Assembly: GCA_030998015.1 (NCBI GenBank)
Contig: JARWMV010000249.1
Location: 558,001 to 622,000, forward strand
Direction: 5' to 3'
Source of the DNA: Ceratorhiza oryzae-sativae
Taxonomy: Eukaryota > Basidiomycota > Agaricomycetes > Cantharellales > Ceratobasidiaceae
DNA length: 64,000 bases
Shown here in pieces: positions 1 to 11,296 of this stretch (its first letter is position 1; the number at the start of each line of letters is the position of its first letter). A program made the position numbers and the translations under genes. Under the pieces are notes generated by a model. It saw only the letters and a program-made list of their open reading frames with translations. It was not told the DNA's origin and did not search any database.

Positions 1-58
1 CTGCATGGGTTGAAGTGACCAGACTGAGGGCAGTGAGTGCAAGGCGCAAGTAGAGCAT
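1..58 (-). CDS. Secreted protein, N-terminus only (cut by window edge)
   Basis: On the minus strand an ATG at 58-56 opens a reading frame that runs off the window. The 19 visible residues, MLYLRLALTALSLVTSTHA, form a hydrophobic core ending in a small-x-small site (THA), a classical secretory signal peptide. Nothing of the mature protein is visible, so the family cannot be named. Confidence 0.45.
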   Translation of the reverse strand, partial: MLYLRLALTALSLVTSTHA

Positions 59-708
59 GATGATGTGGTGGAGACCTCCATTGAATGCTCCATGGTACTT
101 ATAACTCACCAGCGCAATCGCTTTGTGAATTCACCCTCTGATAAATCACCTTTGGTCTTACTGTTCTCGTGGCACACAATAAGCCGAAATAATTCGCTCT
201 GGGCTAATTTCAACCGTAACAACATGCATATGATCAAGCTTCGTCTCGTGTAGAGTTTCCTATTGTGACGAATGGATGTTTCTAGCCGCTGCTATACAGG
301 AAGGATACAAACATGAACAGACGATTGCTTGGTTCTCCGCAGCATCTCAACAAAGTTATATGCGGGGATTTCGGGAATATCTGGCCTTGAGGACGCAGAA
401 ATAGACCAAAGTTCGACCGGTAATTTTCCTACTAATAAAGACGCTCACTATACTACACCCGTGACAGCTGAGGTTGTTTTATTCTCCGTCGACATTGATG
501 ATAGCAGCAGGAAGATAAATTGAAATAATTTTACTTCGGCGGGTCACCACAAATGGTATTCGGCCGCGCTCTTCCCATCTCTTTGGTTGGGTGTCCCAAA
601 TGGACACCTGGCACCCGAGCCCTGGAGTCATTAGAAGCTCTCCGGCTGCTCAAACCTGATCGCCCAGGCTCGAGGCACACCTTGAATGGTTGACACGCGA
701 CCCCTAGT
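59..708. other. Intergenic region, no gene seen
   Basis: This stretch separates the minus-strand secreted protein from the UBE2S-like gene. It has only short, overlapping spurious frames and no recognisable RNA gene or repeat. It probably holds the upstream regions of both divergent genes. Confidence 0.4.
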
Positions 709-728
709 CATGTGACCTTTCACGTGAC
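709..728. promoter_or_regulatory. Paired CAYGTGA E-box-like sites upstream of UBE2S-like gene
   Basis: Two close sites, CATGTGACC and CACGTGACG, lie about 130-150 bp before the UBE2S-like ATG. The second contains the CACGTG core bound by bHLH factors in fungi. A very similar arrangement (CACGTGACC then CACGTGAGA) occurs at 56387-56407 between the O-fucosyltransferase-like gene and the metacaspase gene. Function is inferred from motif and position only. Confidence 0.35.
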
Positions 729-856
729 GGCGAAGCGTGAAGTCTACAGGGAACCCAACTTTGTCCGCCTACCACCACGATCCCTTTTCCCATCTCGATT
801 GCTTCTGCGCAACTCACCTTCGCGAACCCAAGGCACCAAAAAGCTCAGACTCAAAA

Positions 857-1858
857 ATGGTATGTCATTTTTATACTCTCGAGATTCAGGATCTGAACGA
901 ACGAACCTCCTCAACAGGTCAGCCCTGCCGCCTTCCGCAAACTCGTCAAGGAGATCACTCTGCTTCGCAATGAGCCTCCAGAGGGCATAAGGGTGATCAC
1001 AAATGAAGAGAACATGCTGGATGTAACTGGAATTATCGCTGGCCCTGGTACGTTATCTCTACCATCCTCTACGCACATTCTCGCTCACCAGGTCCAAACC
1101 AACTAGAGGGAACACCGTATGCTGGCGGCTACTTCCATGTTCGCTTTTCGTTCGGAGATGACTTCCCGGCAGCACCACCACGGGCCGCCATGCTGACTAA
1201 AATATTTCATCCCAACGTCTCTCGCTCGGGCGAGATTTGCGTCAATACGCTGAAGAAAGACTGGAAGCCGACGTACGGGCTCGGTCATATCCTTGTCACG
1301 ATCAAATGCCTGTTGATCTATCCGAATCCGGAGAGTGCATTGGATGAAGAAAGTGGGAAACTCCTTTTGGAGGACTGGGATGAATTTTGTGGAAGGGCAA
1401 AGATGTGGACATCGGTGCATGCTACGCCCAAGGTCAGTCCACCCGATCTGTGGGTATTTCGGATGAATAACATCTTTGTGTCGCCGATGCAGGTTCCTCC
1501 GGCAGAATTCAACACGCCTTCGTCATCCAAGCCCGTCCAGGCCGCAGCTCCTGTTCCAACACCAACTGCACCTGCCGCCATCACAAACGTCCAGGCATCG
1601 GCCGCGCCCGCCCCTAGCCTTAAATCCAAACTTGACTCCACGCCAGCAACCCAAACACCACAGGCGCCACTGCAGCCATCTGCGGCCAATAATGCCTCCC
1701 CTCCTCTCGCGATGCCTGTTCCGTCAGCCACTGCCGCTGGAACTGAGAATGGCAACGTCGAAGGGGCAAAGAAAGAAGGTGCCGTGCCTGCCACCAAAAC
1801 CAAGAGGGCTGCGACTGGTGGAGTTGAGAAGAAGAAGAAGGCTCTGAAGAGGCTGTGA
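857..1858 (+). CDS. UBE2S: Ubiquitin-conjugating enzyme E2, UBE2S-like
   Basis: Spliced exons 857-859, 918-1047, 1092-1432 and 1493-1858 give 840 nt and a 279-residue protein. The first exon is only the ATG. The UBC fold is clear: FHPNVS contains the HPN motif, and [12 protein letters not shown] contains the catalytic cysteine. The segment [20 protein letters not shown] closely follows human UBE2S. A Pro/Ala-rich linker (about residues 160-255) leads to a basic end, KKKKALKRL, matching the C-terminal Leu-Arg-Arg-Leu tail by which UBE2S docks on the anaphase-promoting complex. By family, it extends Lys11-linked ubiquitin chains on APC/C substrates in mitosis. The third intron is 60 nt with no stop, so retention would add 20 residues. 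The gene converges on the deaminase gene, 123 bp away. Confidence 0.9.
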
Positions 1859-1981
1859 GTTGCTTGGGATTGGTTTCATGTACATATGTATCCCTTAGCT
1901 CTTGGTTTGGATGTCATTATGCATTTTGTTTTGTTAGCTTTTCTTCATGGGCGTGAGAATTACATGTAACTATGATACACA

Positions 1982-2780
1982 TTAACACATTAGTTTTATC
2001 CATTCGTAAACTTCAAATAAAGTCGAACTGCGTGGATGAATGAGTCCAGTTCCTTGGTGGAACTGAGGATGCCAAATCACTTACTGTGCCCTTTGCTATC
2101 TTTCGGTCTGCCTGGGTAACATACGCCAGACTATCGATCTCAGCTGGTTTGATACACACAAAGCCACCCACGCTCGTGTCCCAATAAAACACACGCCGAA
2201 TCCCTGCCCAGCAACACCAGAGCAGACATCGTGTGCATGGGCGTGCTGACCCGACCGGAGCGGAGTCAGAAGCAACACGGACGACGTAAATGTCTGCGCC
2301 GTTCGCACGCTTATTCTTCTTGTTGTTTTTTCCCTAAAGGGTATGCTATTTTTTCAGCTTCGAGTCAGAGCTCCGGTTTTGGGTGACTCACGTTGTTTTT
2401 GTTTGAGCGCGGAGACGGAGTCCGGTTGAAGCTGGTACTTGAATGAAGGTGTCAAGCCAGTTGCATTCGAGATTGTGTGCATCTCTGCGTGCACTATGTA
2501 CTACGGTCAAGGAAATCTTGTGTGGTGCGATGAGGCACATACTGGATATCGGCTTTCGACCCAGCTGCTTACAACTTCCATCATAATGTGTTCTGGATAG
2601 ATTGGGTGTTACCGAGGATATGTTAAAAACTTAACAAGATACGAACCTCTGGTGGTTATGCCCACAAGCAACGACCTTGCCGCCCCTAACGAGCACAGCA
2701 CCCAGCGTAAAACTCATCGTGCTCTTCTCGGCAGCCTGGATGCACTGGTTCAAGTAGTACCGGGACTTGGAGCTCTGCAT
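1982..2780 (-). CDS. Cytidine/deoxycytidylate deaminase-fold protein
   Basis: Read on the minus strand in several short exons. Exon 1 (2780 to 2647) starts MQSSKSRYYLNQCIQAAEKS and ends in ACGHNHQR. A later exon near 2550 gives THYDG. An exon near 2500 gives the zinc-ligand and catalytic motif in PISMHAEMHTISNATG (HAE). The last large exon, near 2230-2200, carries SARPCTRC, the PCxxC zinc motif, then RRVFYWDTSVGGF. A likely 22 nt-scale final splice leads to EVYEWIKLMC and a stop at 1982. These are the two halves of a cytidine-deaminase-like zinc site. The substrate (free nucleotide, riboflavin intermediate or RNA) is not determinable. An ATG at 2834 is an alternative start. Exon borders are hand-drawn. 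Confidence 0.7.
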
Positions 2781-2992
2781 CGTGATAGAATATGTATGAA
2801 ACTCTAGTAAGCAATAAGCGTGCTGGTACAACAATCGCAGTCAAGCGCAAGGAAAGATTGGTTTGCGCATGTGTACACCTTCTTTCAGGATCGTCGATCC
2901 CATCTGATCAAAAATAAATTTGCATTAATTTTTAAAGTAACCCTGAACCGCACATCTCTCCACCTGGATTCCACCACCACCTCTCACCTACG

Positions 2993-4616
2993 ATGTCCAT
3001 CGGAACTCTCTACACCGTCGATGTTCAGCCCCATTCCAAGCGCGTATGTATTAATTTTCAGCGTATCAAGCTTGACTTTAATAACTCAACTTGTAGATCC
3101 GGGCAACTGCGGCAGTCGCCGGCCTGAAGCTCGACGAGCCGACTGGATATGTCCACTACGAGACCAACAAGACGCCCGAGTACCAAGCCAAGTTTGCCAA
3201 TGGCAAGATCCCCGCTCTGGAGACTGCAGATGGGTTCTACTTGTTTGAGGGGAGCGCCATCGCTCGTTATGGTGCGCCACTTTGTTCAGAGCCATTCAAT
3301 TCAATTGCTGATCCGAGGCGACATCGCACCACTCAGTTGCTTCGCTCGCCCCCAACTCTGGTCTTCTTGGTACTTCTCCGACCGACGCCGCGCTCGTCGA
3401 CCAGTGGGTGTCGTTCTGCGATAGCGAGATCGCCAGCCGCTCGCAGATGCTGCGCGGCCTGCTGAGCGGCAAGGCTCCATTCCCTTACTTCAAGCCTCTG
3501 GATGTCGCATTGCGCGAGGCTATCTTCCGCCACATTGGCATTCTCAACACATACCTCACCCACAACACATTCCTCCTCCCCACCAACCGCATCTCACTCG
3601 CGGACATTACTTTTGCTGCCGTATTGAAGGGCCCCTTGGAATACCTCTTGGACGCCAAAGCACGGAGCGAATACCCCGCTGTCGTTCGTCTGTACGAGAC
3701 TGTCGTGAACCAGCCGGCGATCGCGCCGGTCTGGGGCGAGACCACGTACGCAGAGACCCCTCTCCAATACGTTGCACCCAAGAAGGAAAAGGCTCCCGCT
3801 CCCCCGGCTGCTGCCGCTGCTCCCAAGGCACCCAAGGAGAAGAAACCAGCCGAAAAGGACGATGATGATGAGGAGCCCGATGTTCCGGCCGACCCCAAGG
3901 CCAAAAATCCCTTGGACGATTTGCCTAAGAGCGAGTTCAACCTTGAGGACTGGAAGCGTGCGTACTCCAATATGGACACTCGTGGCGCCGGTGGTGCTCT
4001 CGAATGGTTCTACCAAAAGTGTGTATATGCGTTTTTTTTTTCGACTAGAGCAGAGACTCAAATGTGATCCATTTGTAGGTTCGACCCTGCGGGATTCTCG
4101 ATCTGGCGTGTGGACTTCAAGTACAACGAGGAGTTGACTTTGACGTTCATGTCATCTAACCAGATTGGTGGATTCTTCAGTACGTTGAATCAACTACGTC
4201 ATGAAGCCTAAACGTAATAATGATTGGACGTTTATCACAGACCGCCTCGAGGCATCGAGGAAATACCTCTTCGGCTCCGTTGGAGTATTGGGCGAGACTA
4301 ACAACTCGCGTATCGCTGGCGTTTTGATTCTTCGTGGCTTGGACTACAAGGTTTGCGTGTTCCCCCGTCAGTCTATGAACCAACACAAATGCCTGCCCCT
4401 CCTAGCCTGTCGTTGATGTCGCCCCCGATTGGGAGTCGTACGAGTATAAGAAGATCGACTTGGATAACGCCGAGGACAAGGCGTTCTTCGAGGGCGCGCT
4501 TGCTTGGGATCTAGAGATTGAGGGCAAGAAGTGGGCTGATGGCAAGAACGTAAGTCTATGTTCCTTCTTTCCAAAAGAACAGGAGCTGACGAAAGCATGG
4601 GGTTTAGTTCAAGTAA
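2993..4616 (+). CDS. Translation elongation factor 1B gamma
   Basis: Exons 2993-3043, 3097-3271, 3337-4018, 4079-4179, 4241-4350, 4406-4549 and 4608-4616 splice to 1272 nt, 423 residues, the usual length. An N-terminal glutathione-S-transferase fold begins MSIGTLYTVDVQPHSKRIRA and includes FEGSAIARYVASLAP. Next comes a Lys/Pro/Ala-rich linker (PKEKKPAEKDDDDEEP). The conserved C-terminal EF1-gamma domain contains FNLEDWKRAYSN, GFSIWRVDFKYNEELTLTFM, NQIGGFFNRLEASRKYLFGS and EGKKWADGKNFK. By family, it is the structural subunit of the eEF1B guanine-nucleotide exchange complex acting on eEF1A in the cytosol. Yeast homologues are TEF4 and CAM1. The last exon encodes only two residues and the stop. 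Nothing appears broken. Confidence 0.95.
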
Positions 4617-6658
4617 ATTAAGGAATTTCGTGAAAGAGAAAGACGGATGGAGGCAGTTTTTGTCCATATTGAATATCAATGCATTTATAGATGATTTATG
4701 TCGTCAGATTGCGTGTCGACTTTTGGGGTTGAGATATCGCTCTGCATTAAAGTCTCATACTTGATCCTTTCTGGCATCTGGCGCTTCATGGTTGCTTTGT
4801 CAGCATACTATCAGCGAACTGAGCGAGCTCGGCCGCAGTGCTACAATTGCTCTACCATGAGTGGCTTGAACGGAAATCGTGTTTTTACAACCTCCGAACT
4901 CTTGGGTATAATCTGTGATTATTTGAGCAACAAGGATTGTGTTCAAGTCGCCTGCACTTCGCGTCAGGCGTTCAATGTTGCTGCTCTTCGAGTTTGGAGG
5001 ACGTTGAAGAGCCTTGAGCCTTTGTTGCGCTTACTCTCTCCCGAAGTCTTGGAACATGTAAACGTGAGTGTGACCTGTTATATTCAGTCGCTATAGCATA
5101 CTATCATCCTGTTTACGTTTCTTCAGGGGGTGAATCTCGTCCTTCCTACATACTCGGCGCCAACCTTTGAGCGGTTTGATTTGTATGCCAAATTGGTGCA
5201 CAAGCTAAACTTGTCGACTCTATGGGGCAATAATCCAGACATTTCGTCACAGTATGGCTATAGAATCTATATATCCGAGTGGTCGCCTCTTGCGGATCGA
5301 ATGCAGAGCGGACCGTTGACTCCAAACCTCGTGGAACTAGCGTTCTCGGGGGATTTCACGTCCGGAGACGAACTGCTGCTTTGGATGTCCTGCTTTGTTT
5401 CGCCTTCGTTGAGGAAGCTTGATGTTTGGCTCCCAGGTTTTCCAAAAGTCATGTCCTTTCCTACTACCGCCTCCTTTTTCGCCCTCATATCATGCAAGTG
5501 CCCACAACTTCGCTCGCTCAGCCATACTTTTAAACTGGATCCTCCCTATCGAGCTTCGGATGAGCAAAAGGGCGTCTTTCGACTAATGTCGATCCCTACG
5601 ACTGCAGGTCATCTAGGAAGCCTGCGAACGTTATCTCGGCTGTCAATAGCCGGAAACTTTGTCAGCGTCGAGACCTTTACTGCAATTTCTCAGCTGCCCA
5701 ACCTATATTCGCGCTCCGCATTGATCAAGAAGATAGTTGTCTTAATACCAATCTTGCCCAAATTCTTCAATCCATCCAGCTACCCGACAGCGCATTCCCC
5801 GTGCTTCATTCGCTGAGTTTCTCGTTTAGCGCAGTGGATGAATTCATATCTATGTGGAATATGCATTCGCTGTAGCCAACCTCCAGAGCGTTGAACTGAA
5901 GCTTTCACCACCAAAGCATTACATCACATCCTCGAAAGTCCTCCACGAACACCGTCCATCTATCAAGGAGATGTACTTGCCCAAATTTTGGCTCTTTTAG
6001 CGAAGCACAGTCCCCTTATTACCCAATTGACCTTGGACGAGGTAGAACAACATAAGCTTATAGGTGCCCCCAGCATCGCTTGGGGTTACTTGGAGGAGCT
6101 TCCTATCACTCGACTCAAACTTGGTCAGTTCGCTGCTACCGGTGATTTTATGTCCAATGTGTTTCCCATTCTGCCCAACCTCGAAGTTCTTGAACTACCA
6201 GCGCAATGGTTCCATCTGGTCGGGTTGTCCCACGTCGCGCGACAGCCCAAACTCAGAAAGTTGGTCTGCAACCTAGCTCGTATAACGCCTCCACTGCCTC
6301 CAATACCGCCATACAGTGGGGCGGCGTTGAATGTTATCGAATTGAACCGTGCCCTATCCGTAGTGGGAGCGTCACCCACTGACCAGATCGCTAGGTAAGT
6401 TCAAGATTTTCTCTATTCATTAATATCTTTTTTAAAAGATGGCAACCCGTCTCTTCATTGGCAAACTTGGCCAGATACCTACTCTCACTTTGGCCAAATC
6501 TGCGCGAGTTATCATACAACTCTCTGGGAGCGCCTCAACATGACCTTGAACTTCTCAACCTCCATATACGCATGGCTCAGGGGGTCGCAGCCACTGTGCG
6601 AAATATTACTGCACGCTTTGGACCAGATGTTGTCAACGCTGTGCTCGATCACCGTCTC

Positions 6659-6665
6659 TTGTTAT
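6659..6665 (+). repeat. Left 7 bp target-site duplication (TTGTTAT)
   Basis: TTGTTAT directly precedes the outer terminal repeat TGGGGATCGG. The same seven bases directly follow the mirror terminal repeat at 32921-32927. Both lie in direct orientation, as a target-site duplication made by insertion of everything between. Confidence 0.8.
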
Positions 6666-6697
6666 TGGGGATCGGCACGCTTCGCGTGCCGTTCCTG
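6666..6697 (+). repeat. Outer left terminal inverted repeat with internal hairpin
   Basis: It starts TGGGGATCGG and contains the perfect hairpin CGGCACGC-TTC-GCGTGCCG. It pairs with 32889-32920 (outer right) and with inner copies at 11500-11531 and 29370-29400. The three-base hairpin loop reads TTC in the outward direction here but GAA in the other three copies. Confidence 0.8.
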
Positions 6698-7151
6698 CGC
6701 GTCACGTGCTGGATTCGAGGCGAATTGATGGCACCAAAAAACAGGTCCTCAGTTCTTTACGGCGCAGTCGTTTCAGGGCATCTAAACAATGTAGTGGTAG
6801 ATATAATTGTATTTTAAGACGAACCTTAAGAAAAAAATCAATATATTCAACATGTGCAAGAAGATAGACTATGTAGCAATGCATAAAGTGTTCAAAATAC
6901 TGGGTTTAGCAATATTCTGGTCTTAACAAAGTTCTTGCCCTTGTACGAATGGATGATTCGTCAACTAAAAATGGCGCTTATGGCACAAGCGATGGAGAAT
7001 TCAAGTCTTTAGCATGCGACTCTATGTGCTTGCAGTTGTTTGGCTATCCTGGATTAGTAATGCCCATCATCCTGCCATCATTGGCTGTTTCCTAGCCTTC
7101 CACCCCGTGGCTAAACATCGCCTTCTTCAAATCTATATTAGGTAGTGCAAA

Positions 7152-10100
7152 ATGGGCCCTAAGTCATCTGCGACACCAAAACAAGGCAAAGGGCAAAGAA
7201 CTGCTTGCCAGAAGGCTGCTCTAACGCACGGAAGGTGTCAACGTCTTGATGACACTGGGGAATATGTTAGTTTAATGTGTACTGAGGAAAATCATTACTT
7301 AAATTTACTTTATGATAATAAGACACTCAAATCGAATCAAGCTGCTTGCTCTCTACGGGCTAAGGACTCCAAGGTCTATAAAAAGCTTGCAGCTCAAGGC
7401 CAAATTCTTGATGCCCAAAACCTGCGCTTATGCGCCCAAAAGCGTAACCTAATGAAAGCTGCAAAGCGAGCTAAGTGTAAAGTTGCTATCTTGACTAAAC
7501 GCAACATACAGCAACATGGCGAAATTTGGCGTCTGAACGTTCAACTACAAAAGGAACAAGTGGCTTTGGGTATTGAAACTAGGCTTCGCAAAACCAAAGC
7601 TGAGCGATACAAGCAATCAAAATTATCCTGGAAAAAAAGAGTACATGCAGCAGAGGAGTCTCGCGCTATATGCACAAAAAAGTCAAAAAATAGTCGAGTC
7701 TCAGCTTCTTTTTTAACCAAATCATCTTGCGTATATACCCCACACATTCGAAGCCTTTCACGCCGACTCGTTATGTCGGGAGTATCTGCCACCCAGGTAC
7801 CAAATGTAATTCAAATGTGTGCGACTACTTTTGGAGTCAAGATTGGTTGCCTACCTTCGCCTCGATCAATTGGGTGGTTTATAATAGAGGGAGGTGTCAG
7901 TGTTATGGATCACTAACATTTTCTATTATTTTAGTCTGCTCTGCCAACAAGCGATGCCTCTGTAATTAAATTGTGAAATACTCAAATTTGTATGCGCTCT
8001 GAATTGTACTATTTTCTGTTTCATTAAATAGTACAAAATTCCCGCTCTCCAACGCATATATTATTAAGTTTTTACGATAAGATCTCAGAGAGATACAGAG
8101 GTTGCGATATTTCCTCTTATCAGGAGATATTGATTACAACATCGCACCGCTCATATCTCAGCAACCGCTTACGCTATCAAAGCGATCTTGTGCTCTATCG
8201 ATAGCTAATCTTCGGCGGTATCTGCTGCCCGAAGATCGTCGCGATCCACCGGATCCTCGCGCCGGAATGGCCCGAAGATCATTAGAATCTTACTGGACCA
8301 TCAATCAAGATCTAATGACTCCAGTGAGTCAGGAGAGCTTCCCAAATTGATCCAGAAGCTTCTCTGACTCACTTTATGACTCACTGAGATGTAGCCTCCA
8401 TTCATTACATGTATATACTATGATAATATGATCTACAAGCCAATAGCAGGTCTCAGATGCATCAATGCCTTCGATCCACACCCTGTCTTTACTCTTTTAT
8501 CCTATACTGGGCTAGGGTGTACCCCAAGTATAGCAGTACCCTCTTTTGATGATCGCACTGGCATGCATGTATCTATTTGGCTCTGGAATGCCCTCCTCAG
8601 GGTATAAAAGGACCTCCTCTGAGGCCCTTCCAGACCACCTCCCTCTACTCAACCCAGACCGGTTATTGGTTTCTTTTCTCTTTCTATTTCTCTTGTCTGT
8701 GTGTGATTTCTTATATAACTAGTACTGAGGAATAAAGTACCATATTAGTTATATACTGTCTGATTCATTGTATCTTATATACAGAGATATATAAGGATAC
8801 GATATTGCCTGATTGAGCGTGACATTAAGTACCAGCTATTAGAGGAAATCTAAGTACCTGTAGCTGAGGAAGTACACGCATTAGGCAACCCACCATCTAT
8901 CCTATAAGCTATTGCTTAAGTCTAGTATTAAGATTAGTATCAGTTAGTCCAAGCGACTAGGGCTGAACTACATTTAAGATATCTAAGGGAACCTGACCAT
9001 AGTAGTCTTGCTCTTTATACCTATAAATTAGTCAGTTTACACTGTGAAAGATTAAGACTACCTTGAGTGTTACTTGATCGCATTGCAACTACTTTGAGCC
9101 TTCTTACTCTAGTCTAAGAAGTATTGAGTACGATTAGTGTATACTAACATATCTATATTTGCTTAAGCTCTAGATATTCAAGTGTACCCTAACCCGTAAC
9201 AGTCAGCACGAAAATTCAAGCAGGTAGTATCCTAGCTGCTGCACAAGGTATGCTCATTTCTTTATACTCAATCTGGAAAGTCGACTTAGATTTCTGTAGG
9301 CATCACAACAAGCATGGATTCAACATTGCAGCGCAGCATCAATTTTAGCAGTATGCATATAATGGCCAATACAGGAAGCGAGCATAAGCAGCTCTATCTT
9401 GCTGTTGAATCTACACCAGATCATACTAGTAAAACACAAGTTACCGTGCTGCAGAACTCACTCGAGTCTGTATGCGATACCATGAAGTGTGCTCCCAAGT
9501 GTTCTTCTAGCCACAATGCCTCACTAACGACTTTGGACATCGCACGAAAGCTATGTGGTGCCAATGGCGACCATGCTAACGATCAGCTGAAGGTAGCTGA
9601 GCTAGAGCAGCAGTGGAAACTTGACTCCTGGGTTAACTATCTGGGTAACCTGGCGCTTTTAAATCTTGGAACTGCCGAGGCTGAGCTCGTCTACCAAGAG
9701 ATACAGACTCGATCCGAAATCACTGCTGGGGGCGTCGATATATTTGATAGTCTAACTCCTGATGCTCAAGAGTGTCTATATGCGGCTGAGTATGAGCGAT
9801 ATGTTACAGAACTGGGCAATGTAGATTTCCATAAAAGCTCGCCAAGTACTCAGCTTGATCGCTCTTGTATAATACGAGGCGGGTGTTGCGCCCATAAAGA
9901 TATGAATGCTGTAAAAGGTGGTACTGCTGGATTACAGACATTTTGGAAGGAAAACAAACAACTTACCCTGCCAATAATCCTTTTCAACAAAGATAACGAT
10001 GCCACAGTCTTGCTTAATGCGTCGTCTTCTCATATAACGCCAGCTACACAGTGAGCAGTTGCAGTTTCCGAAGCTGGGGCAATCAAGTTATGTAGCTTAG

Positions 10101-11296
10101 CTGGAGCTGTATTCAACCACAAAGACAACAAGAAAGGCCACCAAGACAGCCATACATATTGGTTTGAGAAGAACTACCATTGTTCTCACCACTTTCCAGA
10201 TACCAGCAACGTGCGCTATAGCTCTTATATTGATGCTGCAACGGAGTTGTGTGTTTTTCATGCAGCATATATTCAGTACATGGAGCACTGTCGACACAAA
10301 AAAGGGTCTGGGACACTGAACCATATGGAAAGTAATATACTCAAGGCTCTAAACTGCCCGTCAACGCTGGCTGAGTTGCTTGTCATCGCACTCTATGGAC
10401 AAATTATATCCAAGCCTTATATGAAACTCATTCGAACAGCAACTATTGCTGGCAAAGGACTTGCCGATTTAGCCCCCTTACATGTGCAGGTCAAGCACCA
10501 CCTTGAGTCTATTATTGAAGATCCTATGCTAGTACTTGGCTCTGACGCTCTCGCATCAACTGCAACGCTTGATAGGTGCAAATGGGATGAGCCAAAGGTG
10601 CTATTGGCAGTCCTAAAACATAAGGCAGAACTCCCATTTCTTACGGATCTTTTTGTTGCGTTCTGTCGTGGTACTTTGAAGACATGGGCTCGCTTTACAG
10701 ATGAGTTTGAACTAGATGCGCCATTGGCTGCTCTGTCCACCGAACAGCGTACTTTGGCATTCATGCCTCCCACTAATGACGCAAATGAAGGTGCACTTGG
10801 GACCTGGCAAGTTTGGGCACGGCGATATCCACGCCTCACTCTACATAAGTACAACACATTGATGGCAAATCGGACAAATCATACAGAGAAGTATATGGAG
10901 GACAATTTTACCGCAGATCATTATACATGGGCTCGAAGAGAGGCGATACGCATTGATACATCAAAAGTAGAAGAAAACCGAAAGGCGCAGTTGGTACTGG
11001 CCGAGGAACAAGCCGCAGAGACGAATCAAGAGCTACACAAGAAGCGCGAAGAGAAGAGACTGAAGAAGCAGGAATATGTTGCTGGTATTCAAATCAAGCT
11101 CAACCAGGAGGCGATAGCAAAGATGACAGTACAGGAGCTGAATGATCAGCTCAAACTATATCGACAAATCCTTGCCAATCAACCAGGTTTCCCAAGCACA
11201 AGTAAGCTTAGGGTGGCGGATAAGAAGCTTTTGGTATTGAATCTGGCTTTAAAGTATGTACAAGCGCATTCAATTCTTCAAACAGCCTTGATGTAA
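7152..11296 (+). pseudogene. Transposase-like gene, left copy (one nonsense codon plus solo-LTR insertion)
   Basis: Joining 7152-7900, 9207-9247 and 9300-11296 (skipping the LTR and a 52 nt intron 9248-9299) gives 2787 nt, about 928 residues, with one in-frame stop. That stop, TGA at 10052-10054, is CGA in the right copy. The protein starts MGPKSSATPKQGKG with a basic coiled-coil region. Conserved-looking blocks follow: RKLCGANGDHANDQLK, IIRGGCCAHKDMNAVKGG, SLAGAVFNHKDNKKGHQD, HKKGSGTLNHMESNIL and PPTNDANEGALGTWQVWARR, ending in a Lys/Glu coiled coil. I recognise the type as a protein family repeated in Agaricomycete genomes. An RNase-H-fold transposase is inferred from its place between terminal repeats. 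The superfamily is not assigned (KDZ is one possibility). Confidence 0.65.
7901..9201. mobile_element. Solo LTR of an LTR retrotransposon (1301 bp)
   Basis: The left arm has 1301 extra bases relative to the right arm, starting TGTTATGG and ending CCGTAACA (TG...CA with short inverted ends). It lies between GTCAG at 7896-7900 and GTCAG at 9202-9206, a 5 bp target duplication. The right arm has the empty site with a single GTCAG. A TATA box (GGTATAAAAGG) lies near 8601. The element carries no gag or pol, so it is a solo LTR left by LTR-LTR recombination. It interrupts the transposase gene. A related 95 bp LTR start lies at 19640-19734 and its mirror. Confidence 0.9.

Larger units (their letters stand above)
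4857..6817 (+). pseudogene. F-box/leucine-rich-type protein, decayed and hit by transposon at its stop codon
   Basis: The start MSGLNGNRVFTTSELLGIICDYL with CTSRQAFNVAALRVWRTL looks like a basidiomycete F-box region. Intron 5064-5126 follows, then leucine-rich stretches (SLRKLDVWLPGF, CPQLRSLSHTFKL, ITQLTLDEV, LPNLEVLELPAQW, LWPNLRELSYNSL). Coding frame changes near 5710, 5870 and 5985 with stops in between suggest frameshifts rather than introns, so the gene was probably already dying. A further intron lies near 6395-6440. The 26 kb element begins at 6666. Today's frame reads through the terminal repeat to a stop at 6815, adding about 49 foreign residues. If the element and one TTGTTAT are removed, the frame ends TTG TTA TGA. 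F-box proteins recruit substrates to SCF ubiquitin ligases; the target is unknown. Confidence 0.6.

Noticed and set aside
1318..1803. 161-residue minus-strand frame over the UBE2S-like gene
   Set aside because: It is an antisense shadow of the Pro/Ala-rich linker; the sense strand carries clear E2 motifs.
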